Part shown: in pieces, positions 1 through 8,162 of the stretch
Layout: each line of letters starts with the position of its first letter
How positions within the stretch are numbered: the stretch's first letter is position 1
NCBI RefSeq assembly: GCF_003054225.1
Contig: NZ_QBKQ01000002.1
Location: 310,001 to 374,000 of the forward strand
Source: Christiangramia gaetbulicola
GTDB lineage: Bacteria; Bacteroidota; Bacteroidia; Flavobacteriales; Flavobacteriaceae
DNA length: 64,000 nt
Reading direction: 5' to 3'
Program-made: the position numbers and the translations under genes
The notes under the pieces: generated by a model
Told to the model about the DNA's origin: nothing
What the model saw: the letters and a program-made list of their open reading frames with translations, nothing else
Database searches by the model: none

Positions 1-1193
1 AGCAGTAATTTTTCAGATCGATTTTTTTCTTTTTCAATGATAGCCTTCGTTCTGGAAATGAATTTATTCCTTCTGAAAAGTCCGATGGCAAGAATTCCAA
101 TTAACAACAAGACAATGGCGATACCGGTAAGAACGGCCTGTTGGGTTTTTCTTTGTTGCTCCAAAAGGTCTAATTGTACCTGCTTTTGTGATATTTCATA
201 ATCTGTTCTTAGCCTGGCCATCTCCTGAACCGTTTCCAGATTATTGATACTATCTCTGAAGAGAACATAATTTTCATAATTCTCATAGGCATTCTTATAA
301 TCTCCTTTAATCTTACTTAGTTCAGATAATTGAAGATGTGCTTCACTGATTTCCTTTTTCAGGTTATATCTCTCGGCGAGATCGAGACTTTGTTCTGCGT
401 AAGCGAAAGCCTTTTCAAGATTATTTTTCCGGAAGTATATATCAGACATGTAATTGAGGTAAACTGAAATTGGAGCGTAGTCTTCCAGTTCCTGCAGGAT
501 CTCTATAGCCTCAGATATTTTTTTCTCTGCCAGTTCATCTTTACCCTGTTCAGCGTACACCATTCCTGAATTTCCGTAATTGTAGGCAAGACCAATAGGA
601 ACATTCAGTTTAGCAAAAATAATCCCCGATTCTTCAAAATAAACCAGGGCACTATCGTATTGTTTTGTTTTAAGATATTCGTCACCGGCATTTAGAAGCG
701 TGGTTGCTAACACCATAGAATCATTGATCGCCCTTACTTCCTTTAAACCGCGCTTATAGTAAGATTTAGCGTTCTTGGAACTTCCCATTTCTGAATAGGT
801 GTCGGCTATGGAAATTAAAACTGCGGCTTCTCCTAAAGCATCTTTTGCCAGGCCCGCCTGTTCCTTACTTTTAAAAAAAGCCTGGAGAGCCTCGGTATAA
901 TTGCCTAACGACTGTAAATGATATCCTTTCTGAAGATATCCTGAATGGGCATAGGAATAATTAGACTGTTCTGATGCCTTTTCGATCAGAAGTTCAGAAT
1001 ATTTCAGGGCTTTTTGAGGATCTGCTTCATTTTCTGAGATGAGTTTTAAGACTTCAAGTTCATTTTCAAGATTCCCTTTTTCAAATATTGAAATAAGACT
1101 GTCAGCCTGTTTTTGATCCTGGGCATAAATTGAAAAGCTCAGAATACAAAACAAGCCTATTGTAAGGGAATAGGCTTTAAAATTACAAGACAT
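1..1193 (-). CDS. TPR-repeat membrane signalling protein, probable class III nucleotide cyclase (partial)
   Basis: About 397 codons are visible, and the C-terminal part lies beyond the left edge. I read this frame directly from the minus strand. A signal peptide ends near residue 22 (SIYAQD), followed by about eight TPR-like helical pairs with the usual Y-A-L spacing. One transmembrane segment lies near residues 353-373, then a charged linker reading EKEKNRSEKLL at the edge. In Bacteroidota this linker commonly leads into a class III adenylate/guanylate cyclase domain (SEKLLLNILP signature), but a histidine kinase or LuxR-type output domain is not excluded because the output domain is not in view. 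It starts 6 bp after the stop of the small gene at 1200-1580, so the two are probably co-transcribed. Confidence 0.7.
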   Translation of the reverse strand, partial: MSCNFKAYSLTIGLFCILSFSIYAQDQKQADSLISIFEKGNLENELEVLKLISENEADPQKALKYSELLIEKASEQSNYSYAHSGYLQKGYHLQSLGNYTEALQAFFKSKEQAGLAKDALGEAAVLISIADTYSEMGSSKNAKSYYKRGLKEVRAINDSMVLATTLLNAGDEYLKTKQYDSALVYFEESGIIFAKLNVPIGLAYNYGNSGMVYAEQGKDELAEKKISEAIEILQELEDYAPISVYLNYMSDIYFRKNNLEKAFAYAEQSLDLAERYNLKKEISEAHLQLSELSKIKGDYKNAYENYENYVLFRDSINNLETVQEMARLRTDYEISQKQVQLDLLEQQRKTQQAVLTGIAIVLLLIGILAIGLFRRNKFISRTKAIIEKEKNRSEKLL

Positions 1194-1199
1194 TTGCAA

Positions 1200-1580
1200 C
1201 TAGTTTTTTATAGAAAGTTTAGGATCATCTTTATAAAGTGTGTCATCACCATCTATTTTGAAATTTATCACATATTCTTCACTATCAATGGTTTTACCAT
1301 CTTTTTTCGATTTGGTGGTTACAATAGTACCTTCATAATCCCCATTGCCTGTGGCATGAGGCGCAGAAGAAAAAATACTGGTCTGGCCATTCTTTTCTAC
1401 AATCTCAATGCTTTGAATACCACTGGCTAGATCTGGCACCCAGGTTACATTGGCTCCAAGATCCACATTTGTATTCATTTCGTTGTCTCCAGAATCTCCA
1501 ACGGAGTCTTTAAGTTTGAGCTTTGGTGGATTGCTATTTGAATTTTTTAACCCTATTGTAATGATCACGGCAGAACTCAT
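1200..1580 (-). CDS. conserved hypothetical protein, partner of the TPR signalling gene
   Basis: A 126-residue acidic protein without signal peptide or membrane segment. It opens with MSSAVIITIGLKNSNSNPP, continues through an Asp/Asn-rich stretch (DSVGDSGDNE), and has a beta-rich second half ending in KIDGDDTLYKDDPKLSIKN. I do not recognise a named domain; the alternating polar/hydrophobic pattern suggests a small beta-sandwich. The stop is only 6 bp from the start of the TPR-containing signalling gene, so it is probably the first gene of a two-gene operon and may act with that protein, for example as ligand or substrate. This role is inferred from position only. Confidence 0.6.
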   Translation of the reverse strand: MSSAVIITIGLKNSNSNPPKLKLKDSVGDSGDNEMNTNVDLGANVTWVPDLASGIQSIEIVEKNGQTSIFSSAPHATGNGDYEGTIVTTKSKKDGKTIDSEEYVINFKIDGDDTLYKDDPKLSIKN

Positions 1581-1760
1581 AATTTTAAATTTGATTGGTT
1601 AATAATTGGATTAATAGAATACCACCCTGAATCAAAATTATAATTAAGGAGTTAATAGCTAATAATCAGTTACTTATAAAATTAGAGTAAATTTTATTTA
1701 AATCTGGCAGAATGGCGTATAAATTATTAATTATCAGAAATATACAAGAGTACAACTGGG

Positions 1761-3875
1761 CTAATGCTCTACTTCAAGATTCACAAGTTCATTTTGAATA
1801 TTTGCAGGAACTGGTTGATATCCCGAAAAACTCGCTTTAAAAGTTGCGCGCCCCTGGGTTAAAGATCTAAGATCTGTTGAATAACCAAAGAGTTCCGCTT
1901 CCGGGGCGATACATTTTAGTACCTGGTAATTATGATCGCTTTCTATCCCCTGGATGATCGCTCTCCTGGACTGCAGGTCTGTCATTACATTTCCCACCGT
2001 TTCTTCGGGAACCTTAACGGTTAGTTCAACTGTTGGTTCTAATAATTTTGGATTTGCATTCAAAAAAGCTTCTTTAAAAGCATGTGCCCCCGCGATCTTA
2101 AAAGAAATATCATTCGAATCTACAGAATGCATTTTACCATCATATACCATTACCCGAACATCACGGCAATAAGAACCGGTTAAGGGCCCCTCCTCCATTA
2201 CTTCCAGGATTCCCTTCATTATAGATGGCAGATAACGCTGATCTATGGCACCACCAACAATGCAGTTATAAAAAACGAGTTTACCGCCCCAGGGAAGATC
2301 GATCTCCTCTTTTCCGCGAATATTAAAACCTTCAGGTTCCGGAATATCCTCATGCCATGGTTCGATCTTCATATGAACCTGGGCAAACTGTCCTGAACCT
2401 CCAGATTGTTTTTTATGACGGTAGTTGGCATTGGCAGATCTTTGAATTGTTTCCCTGAAAGCTATTTTCGGCTTCTGAAAACTAACTTCCACACCATAAA
2501 TATTTAATAAAATCCATTCTACCATGGCCAGGTGCAATTCACCCTGGCAGGAAACGATCAATTGCCTGCCTTCTTTGGAATAAGAAATTTCCACGGTTGG
2601 ATCCTGACTATGTATCTTCTTTAAAGCTTCACTCAGCTTCTCTTCATCCTTATTATTGATGGCTGAAATAGCTTTATGATATCTTGGCTGAGGATATTTA
2701 ATTGGTTTAATGGTTACTTCACTTCCCGGTTGGAATAAGGTATCATTGGTTTCGGTGTCCTTTAATTTAAGGGTGGCACCAATATCGCCTACGGTAAGCC
2801 TGGCCACCGCAATACGTTCTTTACCATCCATGATAAAAAGCTGGTTTAGAACTTCAGTTTCCCCGGTACGGGAATTTACCAGTTTGTCATTCAGCTTTAC
2901 CTCTCCTCTTTTTACTTTGAAAAAGGTTAACTGGCCCAGGTTAGGCTGATGTACCGTTTTAAAAACGAATAAAGCCGTATTACCGTCTTTTTCAGGAACT
3001 ATATCCGCACCCTCTGTACTTTGTTCTGAACCAAGATCTGCAGCAGCGGGAGCTACATTATCTATAAATCCCATAAGCCTGCCGCTACCCATGTCACTAA
3101 GGGCTGACATACAAAAAACCGGGAATAATTCATGATTCAGCATTCCGGCTTTTATTCCTTTTCTCATTTCATTTTCGTCCAGGCTGCCTTTTTCGAAGAA
3201 CAATTCCATAAGCTCTTCATCATTTTCAGCGGCTTTTTCTACCAGTTCATTATGTAGAAATTCTGCTTTTTCTTTTTGATCATCAGGGATCTCTAACTTT
3301 TCTGGCTTCCCTCCTTCCGCAGGGAACTTATACATCCTCATTTTCAGGACATCAATAATACATTGAGCTCCATCGATCTTAACCGGGTATTGAATCTGTA
3401 CCGCATTGTTCCCTACAAGATTGGAAATACTCTTCAGGCTTTCCTCGAAATTAAAAGCCGGGTGGTCTATTTGATTTATAACGAATATGGTAGGCTTTCT
3501 ATATTTATCTATATAATTCCAGATGATCTCTGTTCCCACCTCTACACCCTGCTGACCGTTAATAATCGTAAGTATAGTATCTGCAACCCTTATGGAACTA
3601 ATCACCTCTCCTATAAAATCATCAAGACCGGGCGTATCAATTATATTGATCTTATAATTTCTCCATTCGGTATGTAAAGGGGTTGCAAAGACTGAATTGC
3701 CTTTTTCGTGCTCGATCTCATGATAATCTGAAACGGTATTCTTATTCTCTACAGAACCCCTTCTATTAATGAGATCTGCCTCGAATAACATGGTTTCTGC
3801 AAGAGTGGTCTTTCCGCTGTTATGAGCGCCCACGAAGACCACATTTTTAATGTGCTTTTGGTCGTATATTTTCAT
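1761..3875 (-). CDS. elongation factor G-like translational GTPase (EF-G paralogue)
   Basis: 704 residues, full EF-G length with G domain, domain II, III, IV and V order. The P-loop is GAHNSGKTT (residues 16-24), the G3 motif is DTPGLDDF, and the G4 motif is NQID. The EF-G switch I sequence is replaced by EHEKGNSV, and the His that normally follows DTPG and helps activate the water molecule is Leu. C-terminal domain IV/V motifs (for example QSRRAIIQGIES near 640-651) are kept. This fits the EF-G-like paralogue family rather than canonical FusA, which should be encoded elsewhere with rpsL/rpsG. Its role could be ribosome recycling, stress translation or an undefined GTPase function. Monocistronic, with no close neighbour. 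Confidence 0.85.
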   Translation of the reverse strand: MKIYDQKHIKNVVFVGAHNSGKTTLAETMLFEADLINRRGSVENKNTVSDYHEIEHEKGNSVFATPLHTEWRNYKINIIDTPGLDDFIGEVISSIRVADTILTIINGQQGVEVGTEIIWNYIDKYRKPTIFVINQIDHPAFNFEESLKSISNLVGNNAVQIQYPVKIDGAQCIIDVLKMRMYKFPAEGGKPEKLEIPDDQKEKAEFLHNELVEKAAENDEELMELFFEKGSLDENEMRKGIKAGMLNHELFPVFCMSALSDMGSGRLMGFIDNVAPAAADLGSEQSTEGADIVPEKDGNTALFVFKTVHQPNLGQLTFFKVKRGEVKLNDKLVNSRTGETEVLNQLFIMDGKERIAVARLTVGDIGATLKLKDTETNDTLFQPGSEVTIKPIKYPQPRYHKAISAINNKDEEKLSEALKKIHSQDPTVEISYSKEGRQLIVSCQGELHLAMVEWILLNIYGVEVSFQKPKIAFRETIQRSANANYRHKKQSGGSGQFAQVHMKIEPWHEDIPEPEGFNIRGKEEIDLPWGGKLVFYNCIVGGAIDQRYLPSIMKGILEVMEEGPLTGSYCRDVRVMVYDGKMHSVDSNDISFKIAGAHAFKEAFLNANPKLLEPTVELTVKVPEETVGNVMTDLQSRRAIIQGIESDHNYQVLKCIAPEAELFGYSTDLRSLTQGRATFKASFSGYQPVPANIQNELVNLEVEH

Positions 3876-4044
3876 TTCTTCCTGTTTTAAGTCAGCATCA
3901 GACAGGAAAAAAGATCAAAATAGAATGGGAAGTGAAACATGCAAGTACTGCTTATTAAAGATAAGCAATACCTTAAAACAATTTACATTTTTATCGGGTT
4001 TTGGTAAAAGCTACAGAAATTTTCCGGTGGAAATATAAAATACT

Positions 4045-5094
4045 TTATTCCGAAAATTCTTTTTTACTGAATAATATCCCGAAAGGTTTTAACTCATTGA
4101 TGTTTAGCAGGACTACCGTAATGATTCCCATGATCGGGATGGCCAGGATCATCCCTATGATTCCCCATACCATATTTCCCAGGATAACGGCTACAATTAC
4201 AAAGAAAGGATGTACATCTACTCTTTCCCCAACAACATAAGGTTGTAATACGTAGCTTTCCACAAATTGAGTAATGGTGAAAGTTAGGGCAATGCCAATG
4301 AGAACATTGGTATCTCCTGAAGTTAGAAAACCAAAAGCAACGGCCATGGTAAACCCTATAATATTTCCAACATACGGAATGAGCGTGAGAACAGCAGCTA
4401 TAACACTAACCAGGATAAAATTATCGACTCCGGATATTCCGAGACCAATAGAATATAAAATAGCGAGTAATCCCATAAGAATCAATTTTCCCAGCAGATA
4501 CTGAGGAGCTACCTTAGCAGATTTGGTAATAATAGTTTTAACGGTATCACGCTTCTCATCGGGAAATATCCGCATGAGAAAATCTTTAAAAATCTGCCGG
4601 TAATTCAAAAGGAAAAAGACATATACAAAAGTGAGCAGGTAATTAGCTAAAAAGCTTGAAAGACCACTCATAAAAGCTTTTATCCTATCGCTTGTTCCTG
4701 AATCCATTTTAGAAGAACTGTTTTTCGCTTCTTTTATATCTTCCTGATCCAAAGGAGTATGTTTTAAAGCAAAAGACTTGAATTGCTCGATCTTGGGAGT
4801 CATGGTTTCTTTTATTTCTGGCCAGTCTTCAGCAAACGAACGCACCTGGTAAGACACCAGAGCCATTAACCCAACAGAAATTGCGAAAAGTAACACACTG
4901 TTTAAAATTGCAGCCAAAGGTCTTTTCATTTTCTTTTCCATGCGTTGAGACAATGGCAAAACAACGAGGCTTAGTATGATAGCTGTTAATAAGGGAGCAA
5001 AGAAGCCTTTAGCTTTGGTAAGCCCCAGGAATAAAAAGTATGTACCTAAAACAATTGCTGTACCGTAAAGCAGTAAGCTTTTTTTAGTGATCAT
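4045..5094 (-). CDS. AI-2E family transporter (PerM/TqsA-like membrane protein)
   Basis: 349 residues with the AI-2E permease topology: two N-terminal membrane helices (residues 5-45), a third near 62-82, a soluble central segment (about 85-150), then five or so helices from 150 on. The family-typical tail is present, with LIPYVGNIIGF near 240 and LQPYVVGERVDVHPFFVI near 280. Members export small molecules, sodium or the AI-2 signal; the sequence does not say which. It stands alone between the EF-G paralogue and the cold-shock genes on the same strand, with gaps of about 170 and 225 bp. Confidence 0.85.
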   Translation of the reverse strand: MITKKSLLLYGTAIVLGTYFLFLGLTKAKGFFAPLLTAIILSLVVLPLSQRMEKKMKRPLAAILNSVLLFAISVGLMALVSYQVRSFAEDWPEIKETMTPKIEQFKSFALKHTPLDQEDIKEAKNSSSKMDSGTSDRIKAFMSGLSSFLANYLLTFVYVFFLLNYRQIFKDFLMRIFPDEKRDTVKTIITKSAKVAPQYLLGKLILMGLLAILYSIGLGISGVDNFILVSVIAAVLTLIPYVGNIIGFTMAVAFGFLTSGDTNVLIGIALTFTITQFVESYVLQPYVVGERVDVHPFFVIVAVILGNMVWGIIGMILAIPIMGIITVVLLNINELKPFGILFSKKEFSE

Positions 5095-5270
5095 CTGGTT
5101 GGTTTATTGGTATAGTTTCTCCAATATCCGAAAAGTTTAAGCGACTTTCTATTAAAGAAATCAAAAACCCTGTTTTTATTTTAGCTAGTCTGATTCCGGA
5201 AAAATTGAATTCAGGGCTATGGAAGGATCAAAATTGCAGTCAATTTTGGTTATGAAAAATACCGGAAATA

Positions 5271-5300
5271 AAAAAAGCCATCTTTTCAGATGGCTTTAAT
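5271..5300 (-). terminator. Rho-independent terminator of the cold-shock gene array
   Basis: Read on the minus strand, a stem AAAGCCATCT / AGATGGCTTT with a 4-nt loop is followed by a run of Ts. It lies about 20 bp after the stop of the last cold-shock gene (5321), so it should end transcription of that gene or of the whole array. Confidence 0.8.
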
Positions 5301-5320
5301 TTTTAAAAGGGATCAACTAA

Positions 5321-5515
5321 TTAGTCGATTAACTCAACGTTAATTGCGTTTAATCCTTTTTTTCCTTGCTCAGTTTCGAACTGAACTTTATCGTCTTCAC
5401 GGATATCGTCAATTAGACCACTTGAGTGTACGAAGATATCTTCGTTAGACCCTTCAGCCTGAATAAAACCAAATCCTTTTGTATTGTTGAAAAACTTTAC
5501 TTTACCTTCTTGCAT
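5321..5515 (-). CDS. cold-shock protein (CspA family), copy 1
   Basis: 64 residues, a single cold-shock domain covering the whole protein. The RNA-binding motifs are present: KGFGFI (RNP1, residues 13-18) and DIFVH (RNP2, residues 26-30). It is a nucleic-acid chaperone that would bind single-stranded RNA/DNA and melt mRNA structure. It differs from the two upstream copies at a handful of positions (for example QAEGSN for KADDSN, and TEQ for VEQ). It is the last of three tandem copies and is followed by a strong terminator; each copy has its own conserved leader. Confidence 0.95.
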   Translation of the reverse strand: MQEGKVKFFNNTKGFGFIQAEGSNEDIFVHSSGLIDDIREDDKVQFETEQGKKGLNAINVELID

Positions 5516-5570
5516 TACTGTACTTATTAATTGTTATAAATTTGCCGCTTTATTTATAGATCATGCGACG
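5516..5570 (-). promoter_or_regulatory. conserved leader of cold-shock copy 1
   Basis: The 55 bases upstream of the start match the leaders of the other two copies. Read on the minus strand, they share a GTCGyAyGATCT block, then an A/T spacer, GGCAAatTT, and AATAAGTAnAGTA directly before ATG. This is non-coding conservation well beyond a ribosome site. A structured cold-responsive 5' UTR is likely but not shown. Confidence 0.55.
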
Positions 5571-5587
5571 ATCGATCTGGATTACTT

Positions 5588-5611
5588 TAAAACTCCTTTA
5601 TAAGGTGTTTA
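5588..5611 (-). terminator. weak hairpin after cold-shock copy 2
   Basis: On the minus strand AAACaCCTT / AAGGaGTTT form an interrupted stem followed by four Ts, shortly after the stop of the second cold-shock gene. It could partly separate copies 1 and 2 as transcription units, though it is weaker than the terminator after copy 1. Confidence 0.35.
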
Positions 5612-5618
5612 GAAATAA

Positions 5619-5813
5619 TTAGTCTATAACTTCTACGTTCACAGCGTTAAGGCCTTTTTTGCCTTGCTCTACTTCGAACTGTACTCTGTCATCTTCACGA
5701 ATTTCGTCGATAAGACCACTTGAGTGTACAAAGATGTCTTCGTTTGAATCGTCAGCTTTAATAAAACCAAATCCTTTGGTATTATTGAAAAACTTTACTT
5801 TACCTTCTTGCAT
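5619..5813 (-). CDS. cold-shock protein (CspA family), copy 2
   Basis: 64 residues with RNP1 KGFGFI and RNP2 DIFVH. Its protein sequence is identical to copy 3 (5915-6109), although the two genes differ at several third codon positions. That points to selection on the protein or to partial gene conversion rather than to very recent duplication. It is a predicted RNA chaperone. It is preceded by the conserved leader plus a long inverted repeat and sits head-to-tail with the other copies. Confidence 0.95.
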   Translation of the reverse strand: MQEGKVKFFNNTKGFGFIKADDSNEDIFVHSSGLIDEIREDDRVQFEVEQGKKGLNAVNVEVID

Positions 5814-5900
5814 TACTATACTTATTAATTGTTACAAATTTGCCGTGCTTGTTTAGAGATCGTACGACATACAATCTTCATCATTAACAGATCTCTAAAG
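5814..5900 (-). promoter_or_regulatory. conserved leader and inverted repeat upstream of cold-shock copy 2
   Basis: It contains the shared leader block (5814-5869), with GTCGTACGATCT at its distal end. A perfect 10-bp inverted repeat, TTTAGAGATC at 5852-5861 and GATCTCTAAA at 5890-5899, encloses a 28-nt loop. The repeat overlaps the conserved GATCT block, so the hairpin could sequester or present it. A role in temperature-dependent folding or termination is inferred. Confidence 0.5.
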
Positions 5901-5914
5901 AAAACTGAAAATAA

Positions 5915-6109
5915 TTAGTCAATTACTTCAACGTTTACGGCGTTAAGGCCTTTTTTACCTTGCTCAACTTCGAACTGTACTCTGTCGTCTTCACGAATTT
6001 CGTCGATAAGACCACTTGAGTGTACAAAGATGTCCTCGTTTGAATCGTCAGCTTTAATAAAACCAAATCCTTTGGTATTATTGAAAAACTTTACTTTACC
6101 TTCTTGCAT
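5915..6109 (-). CDS. cold-shock protein (CspA family), copy 3
   Basis: 64 residues, identical in protein sequence to copy 2, with RNP1 KGFGFI and RNP2 DIFVH. It is the first of the three tandem cold-shock genes in the direction of transcription and lies 70 bp after the stop of the fatty-acid desaturase gene. Co-transcription with the desaturase is therefore possible, although it carries the same conserved leader as the other copies. Confidence 0.95.
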   Translation of the reverse strand: MQEGKVKFFNNTKGFGFIKADDSNEDIFVHSSGLIDEIREDDRVQFEVEQGKKGLNAVNVEVID

Positions 6110-6165
6110 TACTATACTTATTATTATTTATAAAATTGCCGTCTTTGTTTTAAGATCGTACGACA
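6110..6165 (-). promoter_or_regulatory. conserved leader of cold-shock copy 3
   Basis: It shows the same block order as the other two leaders: GTCGTACGATCT, an A-rich spacer, GGCAAT, and AATAAGTATAGTA before the start codon. It fills nearly all of the gap to the desaturase stop codon. Confidence 0.55.
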
Positions 6166-6179
6166 TCCAATCTATATTA

Positions 6180-7163
6180 TTATCCTGCTCTAAGATTATC
6201 CATCTTTCCTAGCTGGCGAAGCATTTTAAAATGTTCTCCAACTGCCGAGACAAAACTGTGTTTGTTATGGTAAGGCAAACCGTATTCTTTTGCGGTTTGA
6301 GCTACAATATGCGATATCTTTCTATAATGAACATGACAGATATTTGGTAATAAATGATGTTCTATCTGGTAATTTAATCCTCCAATGAACCAGGAAAATA
6401 ACCTGCTTTTTGGGGAGAAATTACTTGTTGTAAAAAGTTGATGACTTGCCCAGTCACCTTCTACGATTCCTTCTTCATTAGGCAATGGATATTCTGTTGT
6501 AGGCACTATATGTGCCAGCTGGAATACTGTTGTAATTAGCAATCCTGTTACAAAGTGCATGCTTATGAATGCCAGTACCACTATCCACCAGGCTACAGGA
6601 GCCATAATGATTGGTAATACCAATACAAATCCAAAAGAAACTATTTTCCAACCAATTACTTTTGCCAGCTCTTTATTAAAGGCTTTTCCTTCTTTAAAGA
6701 ATCCCATTTTTTTGAAACGAGCCATTCTAACAAAGTCTTTCGCAGTTACCCATGATACTGTAGACAGACCATAGAAAAACCAGGAATAGATATGCTGAAA
6801 CTTGTGGATCATGTACCTCTTAGTATGAGGTGTAAATCTTAAAAAGAACGGGGGGTTAATATCATCATCTGCTTCTTCAATATTTGTAAAGGTGTGATGT
6901 AAGACGTTATGCTGTATTTTCCAGATACTTGCATTCGCTCCTATTAAGTTCAAGGTATATCCTAAATACTGGTTTACCTTTTGGTTTTTTGAGTATGAAT
7001 TATGAATGGCATCATGCATGATTCCCATCCCTATTCCAGCCATTCCAAAACCGCTAGTTATATATAGAGCGAAGATCAACCAGACACTGGAAACGATCCC
7101 GGTATTGATGATCACTAAAGGAGCTATGAATACCAATAACATTAAAACCGTTTTCACGATCAT
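6180..7163 (-). CDS. membrane fatty-acid (acyl lipid) desaturase
   Basis: 327 residues from the first ATG, with the three histidine boxes of membrane desaturases: HDAIH (near 50), HNVLHHTF (near 84) and QIEHHLLP (near 265). These bind the di-iron centre that inserts a double bond into acyl chains. Four to six membrane helices surround the boxes. There is no cytochrome b5 domain. The reading frame continues upstream of the ATG for 43 codons to about 7292 with sequence that looks like the usual amino terminus of this family (KFAQKRASEFSKTLRSRVNS), but without ATG, GTG or TTG. The true start is therefore probably upstream and non-canonical. Desaturation keeps membranes fluid in the cold, which fits the cold-shock neighbours. 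Confidence 0.85.
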   Translation of the reverse strand: MIVKTVLMLLVFIAPLVIINTGIVSSVWLIFALYITSGFGMAGIGMGIMHDAIHNSYSKNQKVNQYLGYTLNLIGANASIWKIQHNVLHHTFTNIEEADDDINPPFFLRFTPHTKRYMIHKFQHIYSWFFYGLSTVSWVTAKDFVRMARFKKMGFFKEGKAFNKELAKVIGWKIVSFGFVLVLPIIMAPVAWWIVVLAFISMHFVTGLLITTVFQLAHIVPTTEYPLPNEEGIVEGDWASHQLFTTSNFSPKSRLFSWFIGGLNYQIEHHLLPNICHVHYRKISHIVAQTAKEYGLPYHNKHSFVSAVGEHFKMLRQLGKMDNLRAG

Positions 7164-7292
7164 GCTGCCATTAGCATGCTTACTAATTTGATTAGTTTTA
7201 AAGTATGAATTTACTCGACTTCTAAGAGTCTTTGAAAATTCGGAAGCCCGTTTTTGGGCAAATTTTGGATTGTTGATACTGGTACTATTTAT
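7164..7292 (-). other. probable coding N-terminal extension of the desaturase, no canonical start codon
   Basis: 43 codons stay open in frame with the desaturase between a TAA (7293-7295) and the first ATG (7161-7163). The translation is strongly basic and amphipathic (SRVNSYFKTNQISKH) and resembles the family amino terminus from memory. The available initiation codons are only ATA (7290-7292), ATC (7275-7277) or ATT. Alternatively, a frameshift or base error hides the start. Confidence 0.5.
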
Positions 7293-7384
7293 TTATTACT
7301 GTCTAAATACTGAAGTGACTAAAACTTGGAATATCCTGAATGGATCTACTAAAGTGAAGAAAACTAAATTATTTTTACATGGCA

Positions 7385-7411
7385 AATGTACATTTAAATA
7401 ATCAATGTACA
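7385..7411. promoter_or_regulatory. two TGTACA palindromes upstream of the desaturase
   Basis: AATGTACATT (7385-7394) and AATGTACA (7404-7411) put two TGTACA cores 19 bp apart in the gap between the long cold-shock-domain gene and the desaturase. The geometry, near two helical turns, suits a dimeric repressor or activator. No protein is identified, so this is a candidate operator only. Confidence 0.35.
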
Positions 7412-7499
7412 CTATAATAACCAATTAATTTTCAATAAATTACAATTCAGGATAGTTTATGTAGTAGTATTAGGCTTGGAAATCAAGCCTGAAGAGAAC

Positions 7500-7958
7500 T
7501 TAGATCCTTTTAACCCTTACGGCGTTAAGACCTTTCATTCCTTGTTCTAATTCGAAACTCACTTTGTCATTCTCTTCGATCTCATCTATAAGACCGCTTA
7601 CATGAACAAAATATTTTTCACCGGTTGTTTTCCCAATAATGAATCCAAAACCTTTAGAATGATCAAAAAAGGAAACTTTTCCTTCGGTATCGGTTTCAGG
7701 TTCTTCATAATCTCTATCCTCTTTCTTTGGTATAGCGATCTCAATATCTTCTGCATCAACCTCTACCTTTTGCGATGGATCTGGCGGAGTGTCGGTAAGA
7801 TTTCCATCTGCATCTACATAGGCGATCATATCTTCAAATGATGCTCCTTTGTTAGAATTCTCTTTTCTCTCCTGCTTTTTCGCTTCTTTTTCTTTTCGCT
7901 TCTTAAGCTTCTTTTTCTCTTTTTCTCTTTTGTTTTGGGTTTGTCCGGATCTTGCCAT
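7500..7958 (-). CDS. cold-shock-domain protein with basic N-terminal extension
   Basis: 152 residues. Residues 1-35 are extremely Lys/Arg/Glu-rich (KKLKKRKEKEAKKQERKE), and residues 40-88 form an acidic linker. The last 64 residues are a complete cold-shock domain with KGFGFI and KYFVH motifs. The basic tail probably adds unspecific RNA or ribosome affinity. It lies upstream of the desaturase on the same strand with a gap of over 200 bp, so it is likely a separate unit of the same cold-adaptation neighbourhood. Confidence 0.9.
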   Translation of the reverse strand: MARSGQTQNKREKEKKKLKKRKEKEAKKQERKENSNKGASFEDMIAYVDADGNLTDTPPDPSQKVEVDAEDIEIAIPKKEDRDYEEPETDTEGKVSFFDHSKGFGFIIGKTTGEKYFVHVSGLIDEIEENDKVSFELEQGMKGLNAVRVKRI

Positions 7959-8162
7959 TCACTAAATTTTAATTACTATTCGTTTCCAACTTCAATGCTT
8001 TGAACCAACTAAACGAATACCAGGAAAATTTAATGTGTAAGATTATCTTTTGAAGGTTTAATTCAGAGAGAGCAATGGCTGATTTCAGCCTGCATCAAAA
8101 TTTTGGTAAAGATAGTCATAGGAATCCGATAATAAAAGATTTAAAGCTGAGACTTATTAAAA

